Of a DNA stretch of 64,000 nt, positions 1 through 21,220 are shown piece after piece. Position 1 is the first letter of the stretch. Each line of letters begins with the position of its first letter. A program made the translations under genes and the position numbers. The stretch is from positions 67,297,852 to 67,361,851 of the forward strand of contig CM055099.1 in assembly GCA_029204225.1 (NCBI GenBank), written 5' to 3'. This stretch comes from Diphasiastrum complanatum. Its lineage: Eukaryota > Streptophyta > Lycopodiopsida > Lycopodiales > Lycopodiaceae. The notes below the pieces were generated by a model. It did not search any database. It saw nothing but the letters and a program-made list of their open reading frames with translations, and was not told the DNA's origin.

Positions 1-628
1 TCATTCGTTTGCAATGTTGTAAGGAATTGTTCAAAAGACAAATCTACTCTCAATCTCATTTTGTGAAAGTTTTTCATTTATTAAGTGATTCATTTCTCAC
101 ACTTTTGTGTACTCTTTAATATTATGTTCTTGTAACAATGTCAATATTGTTTTTTTTTTTTCATTGGAGGTTTTAGAAAACTAAATCAATAGCTAAAACA
201 AACTATTATTTTTTACATGTTAAACAGTGCTTGTGTGTTTGAATCTCTTTTGAAATTTCATTCAACAAGTTTTTGTTATATAAAAAGTATATATCCACAT
301 GATTTGTGACTTATTGTGTTGTGCTTTGATGTAAATGTGAACTATCTTTTATCCATAAATGTGCATGATCATGGTTGCTATATCTACACTGAAATTCAGC
401 TACAATTGCACAAACAATTAATATGGCCAAGCACCGAAGATCATGTTTTATCAAATTTTGAAGACATTCATTATGATTGTAGTCATTAGATCATTTTGAT
501 TAAGTGTTTGTACGTCAATACTTTTATTAGTTGACAATTTTTGCACGTATTTCAATTCTTGCCATCATGTTTTTGCTCTTGTAAAGGTTACAGTAATGTA
601 AGTAGTCCAAGTAGTCTAATCATTGCAG
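1..628. other. AT-rich non-coding, probably intron
   Basis: No coding exon or recognisable repeat was seen. A consensus acceptor (tcattgcag) closes the stretch at 628, so it is most likely the last intron of the gene whose terminal exon follows. Confidence 0.4.
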
Positions 629-1060
629 ATATGTCTTTTTTCTTCTCGTCAAAATACTTTGGAGAGGTTCGTAACATACCATGATCTTTGTATTCAATAT
701 CCAACATATTTCAACAATGTTAGCAATGTTAGAGGAGCAAACACTTTTAGAGTCCGATTGCATGTTTTTCCTTTTATCTTGAAGGATGAACTTGAGACTT
801 ATGGCATCTTGCATCGACGCTTTGAGGATTTTCTTCGCATGTGTTCTCATCAGGTGGCAGAGCGTCGAGGTATTTCTGGTTCTATTCTCGTGGCTTCTTT
901 CAAACAACGTATTTTCATTGCCTTACAACGTGCTCAGGCCTTATCAATCCTGCACTGGGCGTCTGCTACATCTCATCTCCCTTCATTAGCCGACTTACCA
1001 CCTCTTCACATTCCTGATTTGCTGCAGTCAGTTGGCAGACTCCCACTAACATCATCATAG
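629..1060 (+). CDS. Terminal exon of unidentified host gene
   Basis: An open frame follows a good acceptor and ends in TAG at 1058-1060, giving about 143 residues. Composition looks like real protein: mixed hydrophobic and charged residues, an Arg/Phe-rich stretch (RRFEDFLRMCSHQ) and a helical-looking C-terminal region with LHWASATSHLPSLADLPP near the end. There is no signal peptide, obvious membrane span or zinc-binding pattern. I do not recognise the family. Downstream comes AT-rich sequence with AATAAA at 1209-1214, which supports a true 3' end. The reading frame probably continues upstream in exons outside the window. A chance ORF is possible, but the acceptor, frame length and following polyadenylation signal together favour a gene. 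Confidence 0.45.
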   Translation: MCLFSSRQNTLERFVTYHDLCIQYPTYFNNVSNVRGANTFRVRLHVFPFILKDELETYGILHRRFEDFLRMCSHQVAERRGISGSILVASFKQRIFIALQRAQALSILHWASATSHLPSLADLPPLHIPDLLQSVGRLPLTSS

Positions 1061-1208
1061 TTTATGCACTTTTATTTTTAATGCCAAGATTTGGATTAAT
1101 CTTATTTTTACTGCAAGCTTCGCTCTTGTTTGAGCTTACTTTTGCTTAAACTTCCCATCCGAGGTGTATATATCTTTTTCATCAATGTACCTACTAGGTT
1201 TTTCTATG

Positions 1209-1214
1209 AATAAA
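1209..1214 (+). promoter_or_regulatory. Possible polyadenylation signal
   Basis: AATAAA about 150 bases after the stop codon at 1060, in AT-rich 3' UTR-like sequence. Confidence 0.35.
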
Positions 1215-2380
1215 TGCACCAGGTTATTTCATTTGACATTTAGGTGCTTGTTAAACAAACTTGAAATGTGATTTGTGAGTGCCTGGTTTGATGTGTCAAT
1301 TCTTGTTGTACAATTTTTTGGTAAGAATCTATGTTTGCAAGATCTTGTTTAGATGAGAACCATAAAGGTAACAAATCATTAAAAACAACAACTTGCTATA
1401 TTCCAACATGTGAGATTTAAAAAAAACAATCATGATATCTCCTAAGGGGCTCTTTCCATGCGCCCCATACATATTTATAACATTAGCAAAATAAAATGAG
1501 TGAGGTTTTCTCATGGGTTGCTACCCCTATTTTTCATTTATATTGGAAACCCCTTCATTTGGGGACATGAGTGTGGCACGGAAAGAGGCTTTGATGTCAT
1601 TTTGAACGGGCGAACGTGTGACATCAAAAGAGCCTCTTAGAGCAAAAGAAATGGCAGAAAAACAAGGGCACATGTATGGAATAAAAAATGTCACACATGC
1701 TGTTCAAGTTTCCATTATAGATATCAATGTCGAACTTGTGACTTGAGTAATTATTGGATTCAAACCTTGAAGCCCTCACATCTTCCAAGTACAGTGGCAT
1801 TTGGCCTCGGTGCGTTGACAACCACACGTCTTTTTTTTAATGGCCGCTAGGAGCGCCACTTCATCGGGTAGCTAGCAACAATATCCCATAAACAATTTCA
1901 TGCTCTGTCTAGTAACCCATATAATTGCAAAATGGACATCGGTCTCACATGCAGATGCATGTGGGTGATTGGGAGTGGCACGGTGGTGCATGTAAAAAAA
2001 TGGCCCAGATGCCTTGCTCGAGAGAAAGTGGCGTCGATGCCCGCAAAAACTGTGCGTGGTGCCTGCAGAAAAACGGTGCCGATGCTCATACAACTGGCGA
2101 TGGTGCCCGTAGGACATTATTCTCAGACACCTTGCCATTCTAGAAGGGCGCGGGCAACAGCGCCACATGGTGGGTTTCTAGTGGCCAAACCCAAAACAAG
2201 TGCCAGTCCACTTGAAGCTGCATATGCATATGTCCACTTGAAGCTGCATATGTCATGTCATAGAAGGATCTGGAAGAGAGAAACTTCTGTACAACAAGTT
2301 GCATTTTAGGATATTCTGCGGCTTCATTGTATAATTTATCAATTGAATCTTCTTTGCAAACCTTTTGGTATGTTTTGCAG
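1215..2380. other. Intergenic or intronic, no gene seen
   Basis: No exon could be supported. A locally GC-richer patch near 1940-2160 gives overlapping short ORFs on both strands with no recognisable content. A 21-base word repeats at 2206-2226 and 2232-2252. Confidence 0.4.
2206..2252. repeat. Short tandem duplication, period 26
   Basis: The word gtccacttgaagctgcatatg occurs twice, at 2206 and 2232, with no mismatch over 21 bases. Confidence 0.6.
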
Positions 2381-11037
<8,657 letters not shown>

Positions 11038-11329
11038 TTTACAAGAAACAATAGGCAAAAATTCAACTTTTATGCTGAACAAATGGAGTTAAAGAACATA
11101 GTTCCATGACTATGCTTCAAGGCACATTTGCTATCAAATAAACTAGTCAGTATTTCTAATGCTCTTGGTAGATTCACATATATTAGCGCTTTTGTGTAGT
11201 GTTATGCGATGTCTATCTTATTTAGACACATAACTTACAAAATCGAGGCTATGATACCAGTTGTTATTTATTTCATTAGTATCAAATGCACGGCTCTGTA
11301 AGTGCCCAATATGCCCCTAACACTTGTGG

Positions 11330-13242
11330 TACTTCCTAGGTTCGGAACCATTTCGGTTTACAGGTATTGTAGCAGTAGGCTGGCTTCCGAATTTTTCTTC
11401 ATCTGATTCATCACTTGAATGAGGTGCGACTCAAACATCTTCGTCTGAGTGTTCATCCTCTGCTCCCTTTGTCACAGTTGGTAGATCATAGTACTGTCTT
11501 CCAAGAACTTCATAACTGACAAGATCATCGTTGGCCATTGTTCTGCTCTCATCAAATTTGACATCTCTGACGGTCTTCACTGTGTTTGTCTCTGGCATAT
11601 AGACTCTGTAGTATGACGAATGATTGTCATATCCTACAAGATATCCTTGTTCTGCTTTCTCATTAAGCTTCATTCGAAGCTTGTCAGGAACATATGCATA
11701 TGCTGCACAGCCAAAGATTCGAATGTGAGTCAGATTGGGTTTTCTACCCCACCATAACTCGTGTGGTGTTGTGTGGGAAACACCAGATTTTCCTATCATG
11801 TTCTGAATGTAAGCAGCTATAGCTACTTCTTCAGCCCACATCACTCTTGGAGCCTTTGAATAGGCCATCTTGCATCTAGCATCTTCCATTAGAGTCCAGT
11901 TCTTTCTTTCTGCAACACCATTGTGCTGCGGTGTGTAAGATGGAGCTGAGTCTGTGAATGATTCCACGATCATTCCAAAAATTAGTCAAATGCTTCTGAT
12001 TTATTGTGAATGAAGTAGACTCTAGAAAACTTATTGTAATCATCAATAGAGGTAATATAATATTTTGAGCCTCCTACTGAGATCACGTTGAAAGATCCAA
12101 AGATGTCAGAATGTACTAGCTCCAAAATCTTGGTCGTTTTGTAGGAGTCCTTGACAAAAGGAGTACGTGACATCTTACCATTCAAACATGCATCACAGGT
12201 CATCGAACTGGCTACATTTGAGATGCTCACCCCCATGATTGCTCCATGATGGCTTGCTTGATATAGTGCCATTGAATTCATATGGCATAGTCTCATGTGC
12301 CATAGAGTACCTGGCGAATCATCATGAGTCTGATGCACTTGATCTGCAGGTAGGCGTACCTTCAAGTGATACAGGTTGCCTTTTCTTCTACCTTGAGTGA
12401 TCAGTGTACTAGTACTTGCATCAACATTGTTGCATGCTTCGTCTGAGAATGTTACACACATCCCTGCATCAACTATTCTTGCCACTGATAACAAGTCCTA
12501 CTACTTGATGCTTTGATCCATCTCCAAGAACGATAAATCTTGATGGATCTGCACTTCGAAAATCAGAGATGATCCATCTTGATGTGATGAAGTGCGAGGT
12601 AGCTCCTGAATCAAGGATTACCTCCTATGTGTCAGGTGTTGATACTGCACACATGTCTGCAGAGATGTAGGCGGTCGAATTTCCGTGATTCAATCTTTCT
12701 TCGCCCATCTTCGAGCTCTTTGGCTCCTCGACATAGGACGAACTATTGTTGTTATCCTGTCTGCTTTGAGCTTGTTTGTTTCTTGGGTTTTGGCGGCAGT
12801 TCATGGCTGCATGACCCTTCTTATGACAATGGATACACTCAATTTTTGGATTTAGCCAACATGAATCGATAGTATATCCTTCATGTTTGCATCTCACGCA
12901 TGTATTCTTGTCTCCACTTTGCTGTTTTGGCTTTCCCTTGTTCCTCCATTTGCCTAATTTGCTGGCTCTTTCTACTTGTTGATCTCGATCATGCCTTCGA
13001 TCTGACTCCCTCTTAGGCTTGAATTGCTTCTTTTCTTTCTCCTTGTTGCTGTAGAGGGCTTGGTCAGAAGCATCCTTGTGATCAAGATGATCCCGAGCTT
13101 CGACTTCTTCTTAAATCTTGACAACTGCCTTTTTGAGTGTCATAGTAGAATCCTTTGCTAGCAGCGTTCTGGTTGTCTAGAAGGATCTTCGTAAACCTCT
13201 CAATAGATAAGTAGGTTGTTTCTCTGTTGATACTTAAGGTTC
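11330..13242 (-). mobile_element. Ty1/copia fossil, gag to integrase
   Basis: Minus-strand remains of a copia element, read from about 13242 down to 11330. Parts seen in order: a short gag piece; a CCHC zinc knuckle (CIHCHKKGHAAMNC, about 12780-12840); the GAG-pre-integrase region with LWHMRLCHMN (about 12260-12330); and integrase core segments (SIDDYNKFSRVYFIHNKSEA, YTPQHNGVAERKN, FGCAAYAYVPDKLR) down to 11431. Reverse transcriptase and RNase H are not present. It is broken, with several interruptions, and lacks recognised LTRs. The gypsy LTR starting at 13243 abuts its gag side, so it was probably cut there. Confidence 0.85.
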
Positions 13243-13977
13243 TGAACATCGACTTCCAGTGGCTACGGATCAAGTGTTGTTTGCCTTGTTCCAATAGATA
13301 GCATAAGGTATTCAACTAAAGTGGTGACTTCCAACTATTTCAAGCCTCCATATATCTATCTACAACTTGAAGTTCCAGCGGCATGGCGGCTCTCCTCCCC
13401 CACGCAATAATTCAAGCGTTAAGCTATGCGGCACTTAATGGCTAATCTATATGGGAATAGATCTCTGTTTCTGAGGATTTTTTTTACTCCGGGTTGTGAA
13501 GGATTTTGGAAACCATCTTTCAAGACAATGCAAACGAGAAGCCGCATTCATGACTAGACACCTCTTGTGATAAACTAGTTTTTCTCAATCACACCTCGGG
13601 TAATGTTTCTTCTCATAGTTGCTATTTGTGTGATGAATGTAATCGCAATGGAATGTTTACGATGGTACGTGTGCATGCTTTCAATTATGCATGATGAAGC
13701 TCTGCTAACGGGTTAGACTAAAGGATGAAGGAACGTAAAGTGATGCATGAAGGGTTGTTAACTACAAGAAATATGATAATGACAATCTGACTGTCCTAGC
13801 TTGTATGGGCCTTTGATGTTTAGAAACACGTACTTGTTATTTCATATCCACTTGAGTTAACAAGCGTGTAGCTTTGCCGAAGTATGTAGAATGTGATGAT
13901 ATGCATGTTTTGAATCGTATCATTATTAGCATGCTAGCTATATCACTGGTACCATTGTACGTGACGTGACTTGAAAA
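13243..13977 (+). repeat. 5' LTR of gypsy element C
   Basis: Closely matches 18810-19530, both beginning TGAACA-CGACTTCCAGTGG. Shared sequence ends near ttgaaaa. No clear tRNA primer site was seen just inside. Confidence 0.75.
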
Positions 13978-15574
13978 GCTATGAACTAGAGATAAGTACG
14001 GCTTCATTTTCCGACCTTGATTGTGTGGATTACCAATACTTCAACTGTAATCCACCCTTATGACTTTACTACTGATATCCATGAGGTCTTAGTATTGTAT
14101 GGCTTGAGTAGGACCCTTCATGATAAATGATCACCGGACTTTTCTAGAACCACCAACATAGGTCCTCCATTGCGATGACGAATTGACAAGGTGACACTCT
14201 CACCAAAATATTTTTTCAGAAGCAGAACTTCGATTACCACTAGAAGCATATCCAAGACACTATCCTGATCCCAAAAACGTACTAGCAGTGAAAGTCCATC
14301 ATAAACTAAAACATTGCCTAGTCCAACGATATCATCTGAGTACTATGAGATCACTCCAGAAAAAGATATATTTCAGATACCTGATATCGTTATCATTGTC
14401 GAGAGTTCACAACTGAAAGCTATGGCTGCTCGAGTTACTGAGCCTATCATAATTCCTGCTGATGTAGAACCTTTACCAAAGTGGAGAAGCACAACCCCTG
14501 AGTTTCATGGAGCCCTTATGAGAGTGCATAAGATATGGGAACTGCGAGGAAATGGTACTACAGTCTATTTAGAGAATCCATCGAAGACATAGAGACCTTT
14601 CACATATTATTCCTAATTGAATTTGCCCCACATAGAACTACTAATGGTTTGTTGTTCACTTTGACATCCCTTCAACAGGGAGAAGGAGAAGGAGTTAGAC
14701 AATATTTGAGAAGATTGACCGAACTTTTGAGGCAAGGCAGAGCGATTCCCAGTTGATAGATGAAGCAGTAGCAAAAGCGATAGTAGCAAAAAATGCACAG
14801 ATAGCCATTGCCCAAGCATCTAAGATATCACAAGCCGTAAATAGTTTGGACCTTAGGAGCGATATGTGGGAAGCAAATCCAGTTGTAGGAAGAAGTTCTT
14901 ATAACACCAATATGCCAATACCAATAGAGACTATAGTTCAAAGTAGAAATGATCCTTCCAGGAACTAACCGAGAAACTCAAAGGGAATGCAAATCCAAGG
15001 GACGACCGCTAGAAATGTACCAGTGGAGAGGGGATATGAGAGCACTGGATCTAACTCAGGGATAGATGACGTAAAAGCCATGTTGAGAGGGTACACGGAT
15101 GTGATGAACGAGAATATTTCTACCCTAGCTTTAGACATGAATTTTCGTAAACGACAGCAGAATATGATTGGACAAAGACATAACACGGATATGCTCCCAC
15201 CACTAGTATGCCGACATTGTCAAGGCAACCACCTCAATAGAAACTGTCCGAATATGGTTTGTGCATATTGCAAGAAAACAGGACATCTAGAAGATAGATG
15301 TTGGAGTCGAAGAGAGGCATTGAACACTAGAAACCACTAGATACACTCCTTTTGAGAAAGGAAAAATTGAGGTAGAGGTAGAGAGACCTCCCATCAACTT
15401 GATTGATATTGAACCGCTCACAAAAGAAGAAGGGCTGGTAGTAACCCATAAAGGACAAGGGAAAGAAATATTAGACAAAAACCAGAAAACCCAAAAATAG
15501 TAACAAAAAATCTCTTTTAAGAAACCCTAAAGGAGTTAGAAGCATCACCATCTACAGCATTTAAGAAACCTCCC

Positions 15575-16600
15575 TTGGAGAAAATACTACTTGAACAACA
15601 GGAAGATCATGCGAACCATAAGCACACTGATGAAGAACATGTACATGAGCTGATAGGGAGAAGATCTTCAAGAATCCCACTCATCAAAAAAATTGCCAAA
15701 ACCAGATCATTATCTAGATCTATGAAGAACAGAGCTAGAATGCACCGTATCAAAAAGGATATAGATCTAGGAAAAAGTTTGGGAACCCAAGATTTGCAAG
15801 AAGCGTTAAGCAACTTGAGTGTAGAAGTCAACTTATGGCAACTCCTTAAGTTGTCTCCATTAGCAAGGAGAAAAGCAAAGCACATAATGAAACCATCAAC
15901 GTTATGGACAATAGCGCCTCCTAGTGTTGGACATATAAGTGCAGGTACCTTAGATCAAGCCTGTCCAAAAGTAGATGTGACCACTGATGGATTAATTATT
16001 GCAGAAGCTATAGTAGATGTTGGATCCGCAGTCAACATCCTTAGCTCAGAATTGGCCGATCGCTTGGGATTTGAGCTTGAACCTATCACTTTCACAGCAT
16101 TGAAGTTAGCCAATAACTCTGTTATAAAAACTGATGGAGAATTGAAACATACTCCAATTACTGTAGCAGGAAAGACCACCTATATCGATTTCTATGTTAT
16201 AAAGATGCATCCCAGTAGTAGGGGATATTCTATCCTATTAGGACATCCATGGCTTCGACTAAGTAACTGTATAGTTGATATCCCAGCTGGAGTATTTTCT
16301 GGAAGAGGAAAAAAAAGAGTAGTGGTTGATGGATACCCAGAAGTACCTCAATTTGAGAGAGCACTAATTGCATCAACTAAATGGGAAGAACTCACTGATA
16401 GCGATACTAGTTTTGAAACATCAACATATGAAGATGTAGAATTGAGGGATGTACTAGGCTTAGAGTGGAATACCCCAAATGAACCACCTCCGAAGATTAG
16501 AGAACCTGATATTTGTCTTATAAACCTTGGAACAGAGGATGAACCTAAGAAAATCAAAGTAGGTGTCGGGCCTAAGCCCCGAAGACAAGAAAACCTATGA
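15575..16600 (+). mobile_element. Protease-containing region of gypsy element C
   Basis: The longest open stretch in element C, about 340 residues. A retropepsin-like core is visible: DVGSA in the position of the usual D-T/S-G active site, then IDFYVIKM and LLGHPWL typical of Ty3 proteases. An acidic region and a basic tail follow. Confidence 0.65.
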
Positions 16601-16800
16601 GGACTTGTGCAAGAAATATCAACACATATTTGCTTGAAATTATTCAGATATGAAAGGAATACCTCTAGATTTAGTGAAGCATACGATACTCTTGAAACCT
16701 GATGCTAAACCCATCAAGCAGAAACAACGGATGTTGCCATTTCACATGAAAGAAGGAGTATTGAAGGAATTAGAATTACAACGAACCAGGTTAGCATCAC

Positions 16801-18809
16801 CCACCTAGGGTGCTGATCTCGAAGCTGTGACCAAGGCACTTATGGTGTACCAGTAAAAAGAGAACATTTTTTGAACAAGAGATTCTGGGTCCGCCGTATG
16901 GGGACCATACTATCTAGTGGTCGTCGCCATGTTAGCCGATATTTCTGCACGAAAAATCAGACTAATATTGTGCTTTCTTTTTTCAAAACTACAAAAAACT
17001 GGCATGTAAAACCCAGTTACTAGCAAAACATCGGCATATAGTTGCCTCTGTAAAAGGGTCCAAGCCTACACCTAAAGAGCACAGACAGACCAAAGGGCCA
17101 AGCAGTACAAACATATGGAAAAGCCGACAACATAGAAAAACTGGCAATCTAAAAAACTGACACAAAGGAAAATGATGGGACAGCTACACCCATAGGGGTT
17201 GACTAGTAGCTACTAGGTTGGTTAACAATGATAAAGCATAAAGGTTCCTTGGCCTAAGCACATACTATTTTGGAAAAAGGCAATCTAAGGGGAGAGCCAC
17301 TTGGGGAAAGCAACGAAAAGACAAACTTGAGAAGCGTGAAAAGATAAACTTCAATGTTGTTGAGCTCCAAAACCCAAAGAACATCCTATTTGGAGGAGGG
17401 GAGCAAGTTGGAGAATCTACTAAAATAGGTGAACCCTAATAGGGGAGAGACATGTGGCAAAGAAGGTATGAAATGCATGACAATTGAAAAAATGTCATAT
17501 TGAAGGGCAACCCTTTGGGTTTGGCTATATAAGAGAGTCCACTCTTTGATAAAAAACAATATAATAGCTGAATAGTTTTTTCGATGATTGATAGAGAAGA
17601 GTCATTATGGTTGGAGAGCATTTGGTTGAGTATTTTGGAGCTTGAAAGTCATGTTGCTAATTTGTGAGAAATCATTCACTTAGAACGATTCATGGATGTC
17701 CTATCTATCACTTCTTTTATTACTTTTGGGATGTGAGATGCTGAAATCAAAAATCATAAGAGCCTTATGAGAGTTTCTAAATGAGAGAGAAGAATGAATC
17801 CATCAATCTCATCTTTGAGAGTTTGCTTGTGTGAGAGAGAGTATTTGTAGAGATCTTCAATATGGGGTGTTTCTATGTCCCTCCATAAACTTTATAATTA
17901 GGAGAGAGTCCTAAGTGTTGAAAGTCGCTCTATTGTGGAGGGAGTTTTGAAAAGGAGGATTCATAGATATTAAAGGAGCCTCAACGAAGCATCTGCCATC
18001 TTGGAGTGTATATGCCCACTTGATTGACATAATCATAATGTAAAGAACGACAACATTGAGGCTAAATGAGCGTGCTTGAATGCTGTGAGCTAATAGTCAG
18101 CGATGGCCATACTTTCAAAGCAATTGTGAGTAAGATATTTTGAGCATGGATCGTTCTTGCAAGGCAATGCCCTGTGCTGACCATTGCACTCATGAACCAA
18201 GACCTTTCTACTATTGGTTGATGTCACGAGATGACACAATTCTGCTGCTACTGATCAAGGCATCCACGTGACAGAAATCAGGTGCATTTCAGTGACTAAC
18301 TACAACGAATGGGAGATCTATCTGATTCTATATGAGCTAGTCCATCGCTGCATTCAGAGCCTTTCTGAGAAAAATACTATCAAGAGGTTTGATAGGCACC
18401 TCTGCTCCATCGCTACCTCCATTGACAGTTGTCAAGCTAAATACCATCTCTTGAAAAATGAGGAGTACATTTCTGAGTATGAGTCTAGAAGGAAATGGGA
18501 TGCTATCCAAGCACAAGTATTCATCCTTCATGAAGAAATTTCAGTATTTATAACTACTGATCAAGGAGCGCTGGCTCACTCTCCTATTGTATCTTATCTG
18601 ATTGTGCATTGAAGTCTCAACTGAGATTCCTACCTCTAATTAAGCACTGACTCCTCATCGAAACATGGCCTCTACCATCGCTGCTAACTGAGAGAGCCAT
18701 CTGATCATTGAGTGGATTGTTACTACCAAGTGAAAGCCAGTGATCTAAGGTATTGAGAGCTAAAAGCTATCATGCACTTTATAGCTACTATCATATCATC
18801 ATGAAGGAC
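16801..18809. other. Unassigned interior of element C
   Basis: Between the RT start and the 3' LTR no pol domain is recognisable. A TATA-like ctatataagaga lies at about 17523-17534. An ORF at 18268-18612 (114 residues, NEWEIYLILYELVHRC, RKWDAIQAQVFILHEE) resembles nothing I can name. Confidence 0.35.
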
Positions 18810-19530
18810 TGAACAGCGACTTCCAGTGGCTGTGGATCAAGTGTTGTTTGCCTTCTTCCAGTAGATAGCAGAAGGTATTCAACTAAAGTGGTGACTTTCA
18901 ATTGTTTCAAGCCTCCATATATCTATCTACAACTTGAAGTTCTGGCGGCATGGCGGCTCTCCTCCCCCACGCAATAATTCAAGCGTTAAGCTGTGCGGCA
19001 CTCAATGGCTGATCTATATAGGAAGAAATCTCTGTTTTTGAGGATTTTTTCTACTCCAGGCTGTGAAAGATTTTGGCAACCATCTTTGAAGACAATGCAA
19101 ACGGGAATCTGCATTCATGACTAGACACCTCTTGCGATAAGCTGGTTTTTCTCAATCACACCTCAAGTAATGTTTCTTCTCACAGTTGCTATCTGTATGA
19201 TGAATGTAATGTCAATGGAATGTTTACAATGGTACATGTGCATGCTTTCAATTATGCATGATGAAGCTCTGCTAACGGGTTAGACTAAAGGATGAAGGGA
19301 CATAAAGTGATGCATGAAGGGGTTGTTAATTGCACAATCTGACTGTCCTAGCTTGTATGGGCCTTTGATGTTTAGAAAGACGTACTTGTTATTTCATATC
19401 CACTTGAGTTAACAAGCGTGTAGCTTTGCCGAAGTATGTAGAACGTGATGATATGCATGTTTTGAATCGTATCATTACTAGCATGCTAGCTATATCACTG
19501 GTATCATTATACGTGACATGATTTGAAAAA
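18810..19530 (+). repeat. 3' LTR of gypsy element C
   Basis: Direct-repeat partner of 13243-13977, slightly shorter because of small indels. Confidence 0.75.
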
Positions 19531-20052
19531 CCGTTTCCCTGTTGAACGGAAGATGAGTATTTAGTTGATACTACTCAATTCTCATGTGTTATTGATGGGT
19601 GTTATGAAAAGCAAAGTTGAGAAAGCATGTCATTACTGTGTTATATGAAGTTGCTAACTTAAATACTGGGCTCGACCACTTTGAAACACAAGAGCGGGCA
19701 GTCCACCAAATGTGGCCAAAATACGTCGCTTTGGTTAAGTTGCACTAGTCACACCCACTGTTGGAAATGTCTAGCAAAACACCTAGACCTGACAGATGGC
19801 GAAATACTATCGCTCATCAAATAGAGCGGTATGTATAACTTGCACCCCACAAACACAGAGCATAGAATCAACGAGCAAATCTTATATAGGCCCTAAAGGA
19901 AAATATATTCATCAAATGAGGACCTATAAGTCACACCCTAGTAGCGCAAAATCACCCTAGAGGGCATGATGCCAAACACATAAGATTAAGGGTAGTCTCT
20001 AAGGGAAATGCTCTGATAAAAAATCACAGAAAACAAAAATGGACAATTACAT

Positions 20053-20472
20053 ATGAGTAGAGTTGAGTATCAACTCTTGTCGTCACTCGGTGATGTTTGC
20101 CAAATGTATAGAAGAGGAGTATTACGATACCACTTCTACACCCCAGAATTCCATCATAACCTATTGCCTGGTGACAGTTTGATCAGGGTTCAGCTTTGTG
20201 GAGAACATAATTATCTAGAGGTATACGAGCTCGTGATTGATGGATATTGGCATCTGACAGACGCCACCTCCACTCGATACACAAAAATAACACAATTTCT
20301 TTCACAAATCCCAATCTTTCCACTAGTACACTCATCTGTAGCATCTAACAGGGATAGCAAAAATCTAGTAAATGATCCTGGAAGAGCATGGTTTCAACAC
20401 CCTGAATTGGTTCTAGGACCTCCCAGTGAAAAACTTGCTAATGATTTTGTTACTAGCCCCATATGCAAGTAA
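20053..20472 (+). CDS. Unidentified ORF of 139 codons
   Basis: An open frame with protein-like composition: YRRGVLRYHFYTPEFHHN, LPGDSLIRVQLCGEHNYLEV, YELVIDGYWHLTDATSTRY. It has no zinc knuckle, protease or polymerase motif and no signal peptide. It lies between the gypsy C 3' LTR and an inverted repeat, so it may be part of another mobile element rather than a host gene. Function unknown. Confidence 0.3.
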   Translation: MSRVEYQLLSSLGDVCQMYRRGVLRYHFYTPEFHHNLLPGDSLIRVQLCGEHNYLEVYELVIDGYWHLTDATSTRYTKITQFLSQIPIFPLVHSSVASNRDSKNLVNDPGRAWFQHPELVLGPPSEKLANDFVTSPICK

Positions 20473-20594
20473 GGACGATCTAGGAATCAGAGTCTATCCT
20501 CATTATACAAAGAGAGCAATTTTTAGGTGGAGTCTACTCCAACACATTCACTTTTGCTTCTCTTTTATCATTTGATGTACCATCTTGCTTTTAT

Positions 20595-21220
20595 GAGATT
20601 TCTACATCTCAAAGTTGGAGTAAGGCAATGCTAGAATTGTATGATGTCTCTTTTATGGACATATTTCATGTCATTAATGACTTAGATATGATTCCAAATC
20701 ATTTAGAAAGCAAGTGGTTGTGTCATCAAATGTATGCTCTTGGATCTTGTAAGAGCAAGAATGAGTTTGTTACTCATACTAGTGTGAATCATGTCTTTTC
20801 ATTTTGTGAGGCAATTTGTAAACTTCTCATGAGATTAAGTGAATTAACGGACACTTACATCTTTGAGCAAGTATGTAGCCTCAATAAGATCAAGATAGTT
20901 TTTGATGATTTCAAGATTAGATCTATCATTGAAAAAGTTCATAGTATGTGGACTAGTCAAGCTAGAGTGCAAAATCTTGGCAATCAACCTTTTTGTCTAT
21001 CTTGTGATCTTGATATTCATGGTGACTATGAGGCATGGAGGCTTCGGATTTCAATCATGGTGCAGCTATTTTCAAGGGAGAGGAGCTTTCAAGTCAAAGG
21101 TATCCTTCAAGCATGGAAGGAAAATGTGCAACTATGGTGGAATGATCATCAAGGATGGTGGTATTGGATTTCCATCAAGGAAATCCTCTCATGGCAATGG
21201 TGAATTGGCTACATTCAAAT
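20595..21220 (+). repeat. Left arm of diverged inverted repeat
   Basis: Homologous in reverse complement to 22640-23225. The shared word ctcaaagttggagt is near the outer end, and gtatgtagcctc and gatcaagat lie mid-arm. A 191-codon ORF covers the arm (20628-21203, ESKWLCHQMYALGSCKSKNE), and its counterpart reads ESKCLLHQMCSLGFYEGNND on the minus strand. Confidence 0.6.

Larger units (their letters stand above)
13243..19530 (+). mobile_element. Ty3/gypsy fossil (element C) with both LTRs
   Basis: Two direct repeats of about 720-735 bases bound the element. Inside, on the plus strand: a gag-like region from about 14314 (PEFHGALMRVHKIWEL), a double zinc knuckle (CRHCQGNHLNRNC and CAYCKKTGHLEDRC, about 15210-15300), an aspartic-protease-like region (AIVDVGSAVNILSSELADRL and LLGHPWLRLSNCIVDIP, about 15990-16300), and the start of a reverse transcriptase (about 16650-16790). 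Nothing recognisable as the rest of pol follows; 16800-18800 is unassigned. It is broken, with several interruptions and a large missing part of pol. LTR identity by eye is in the low 90s percent, so it is older than element A. Confidence 0.75.
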
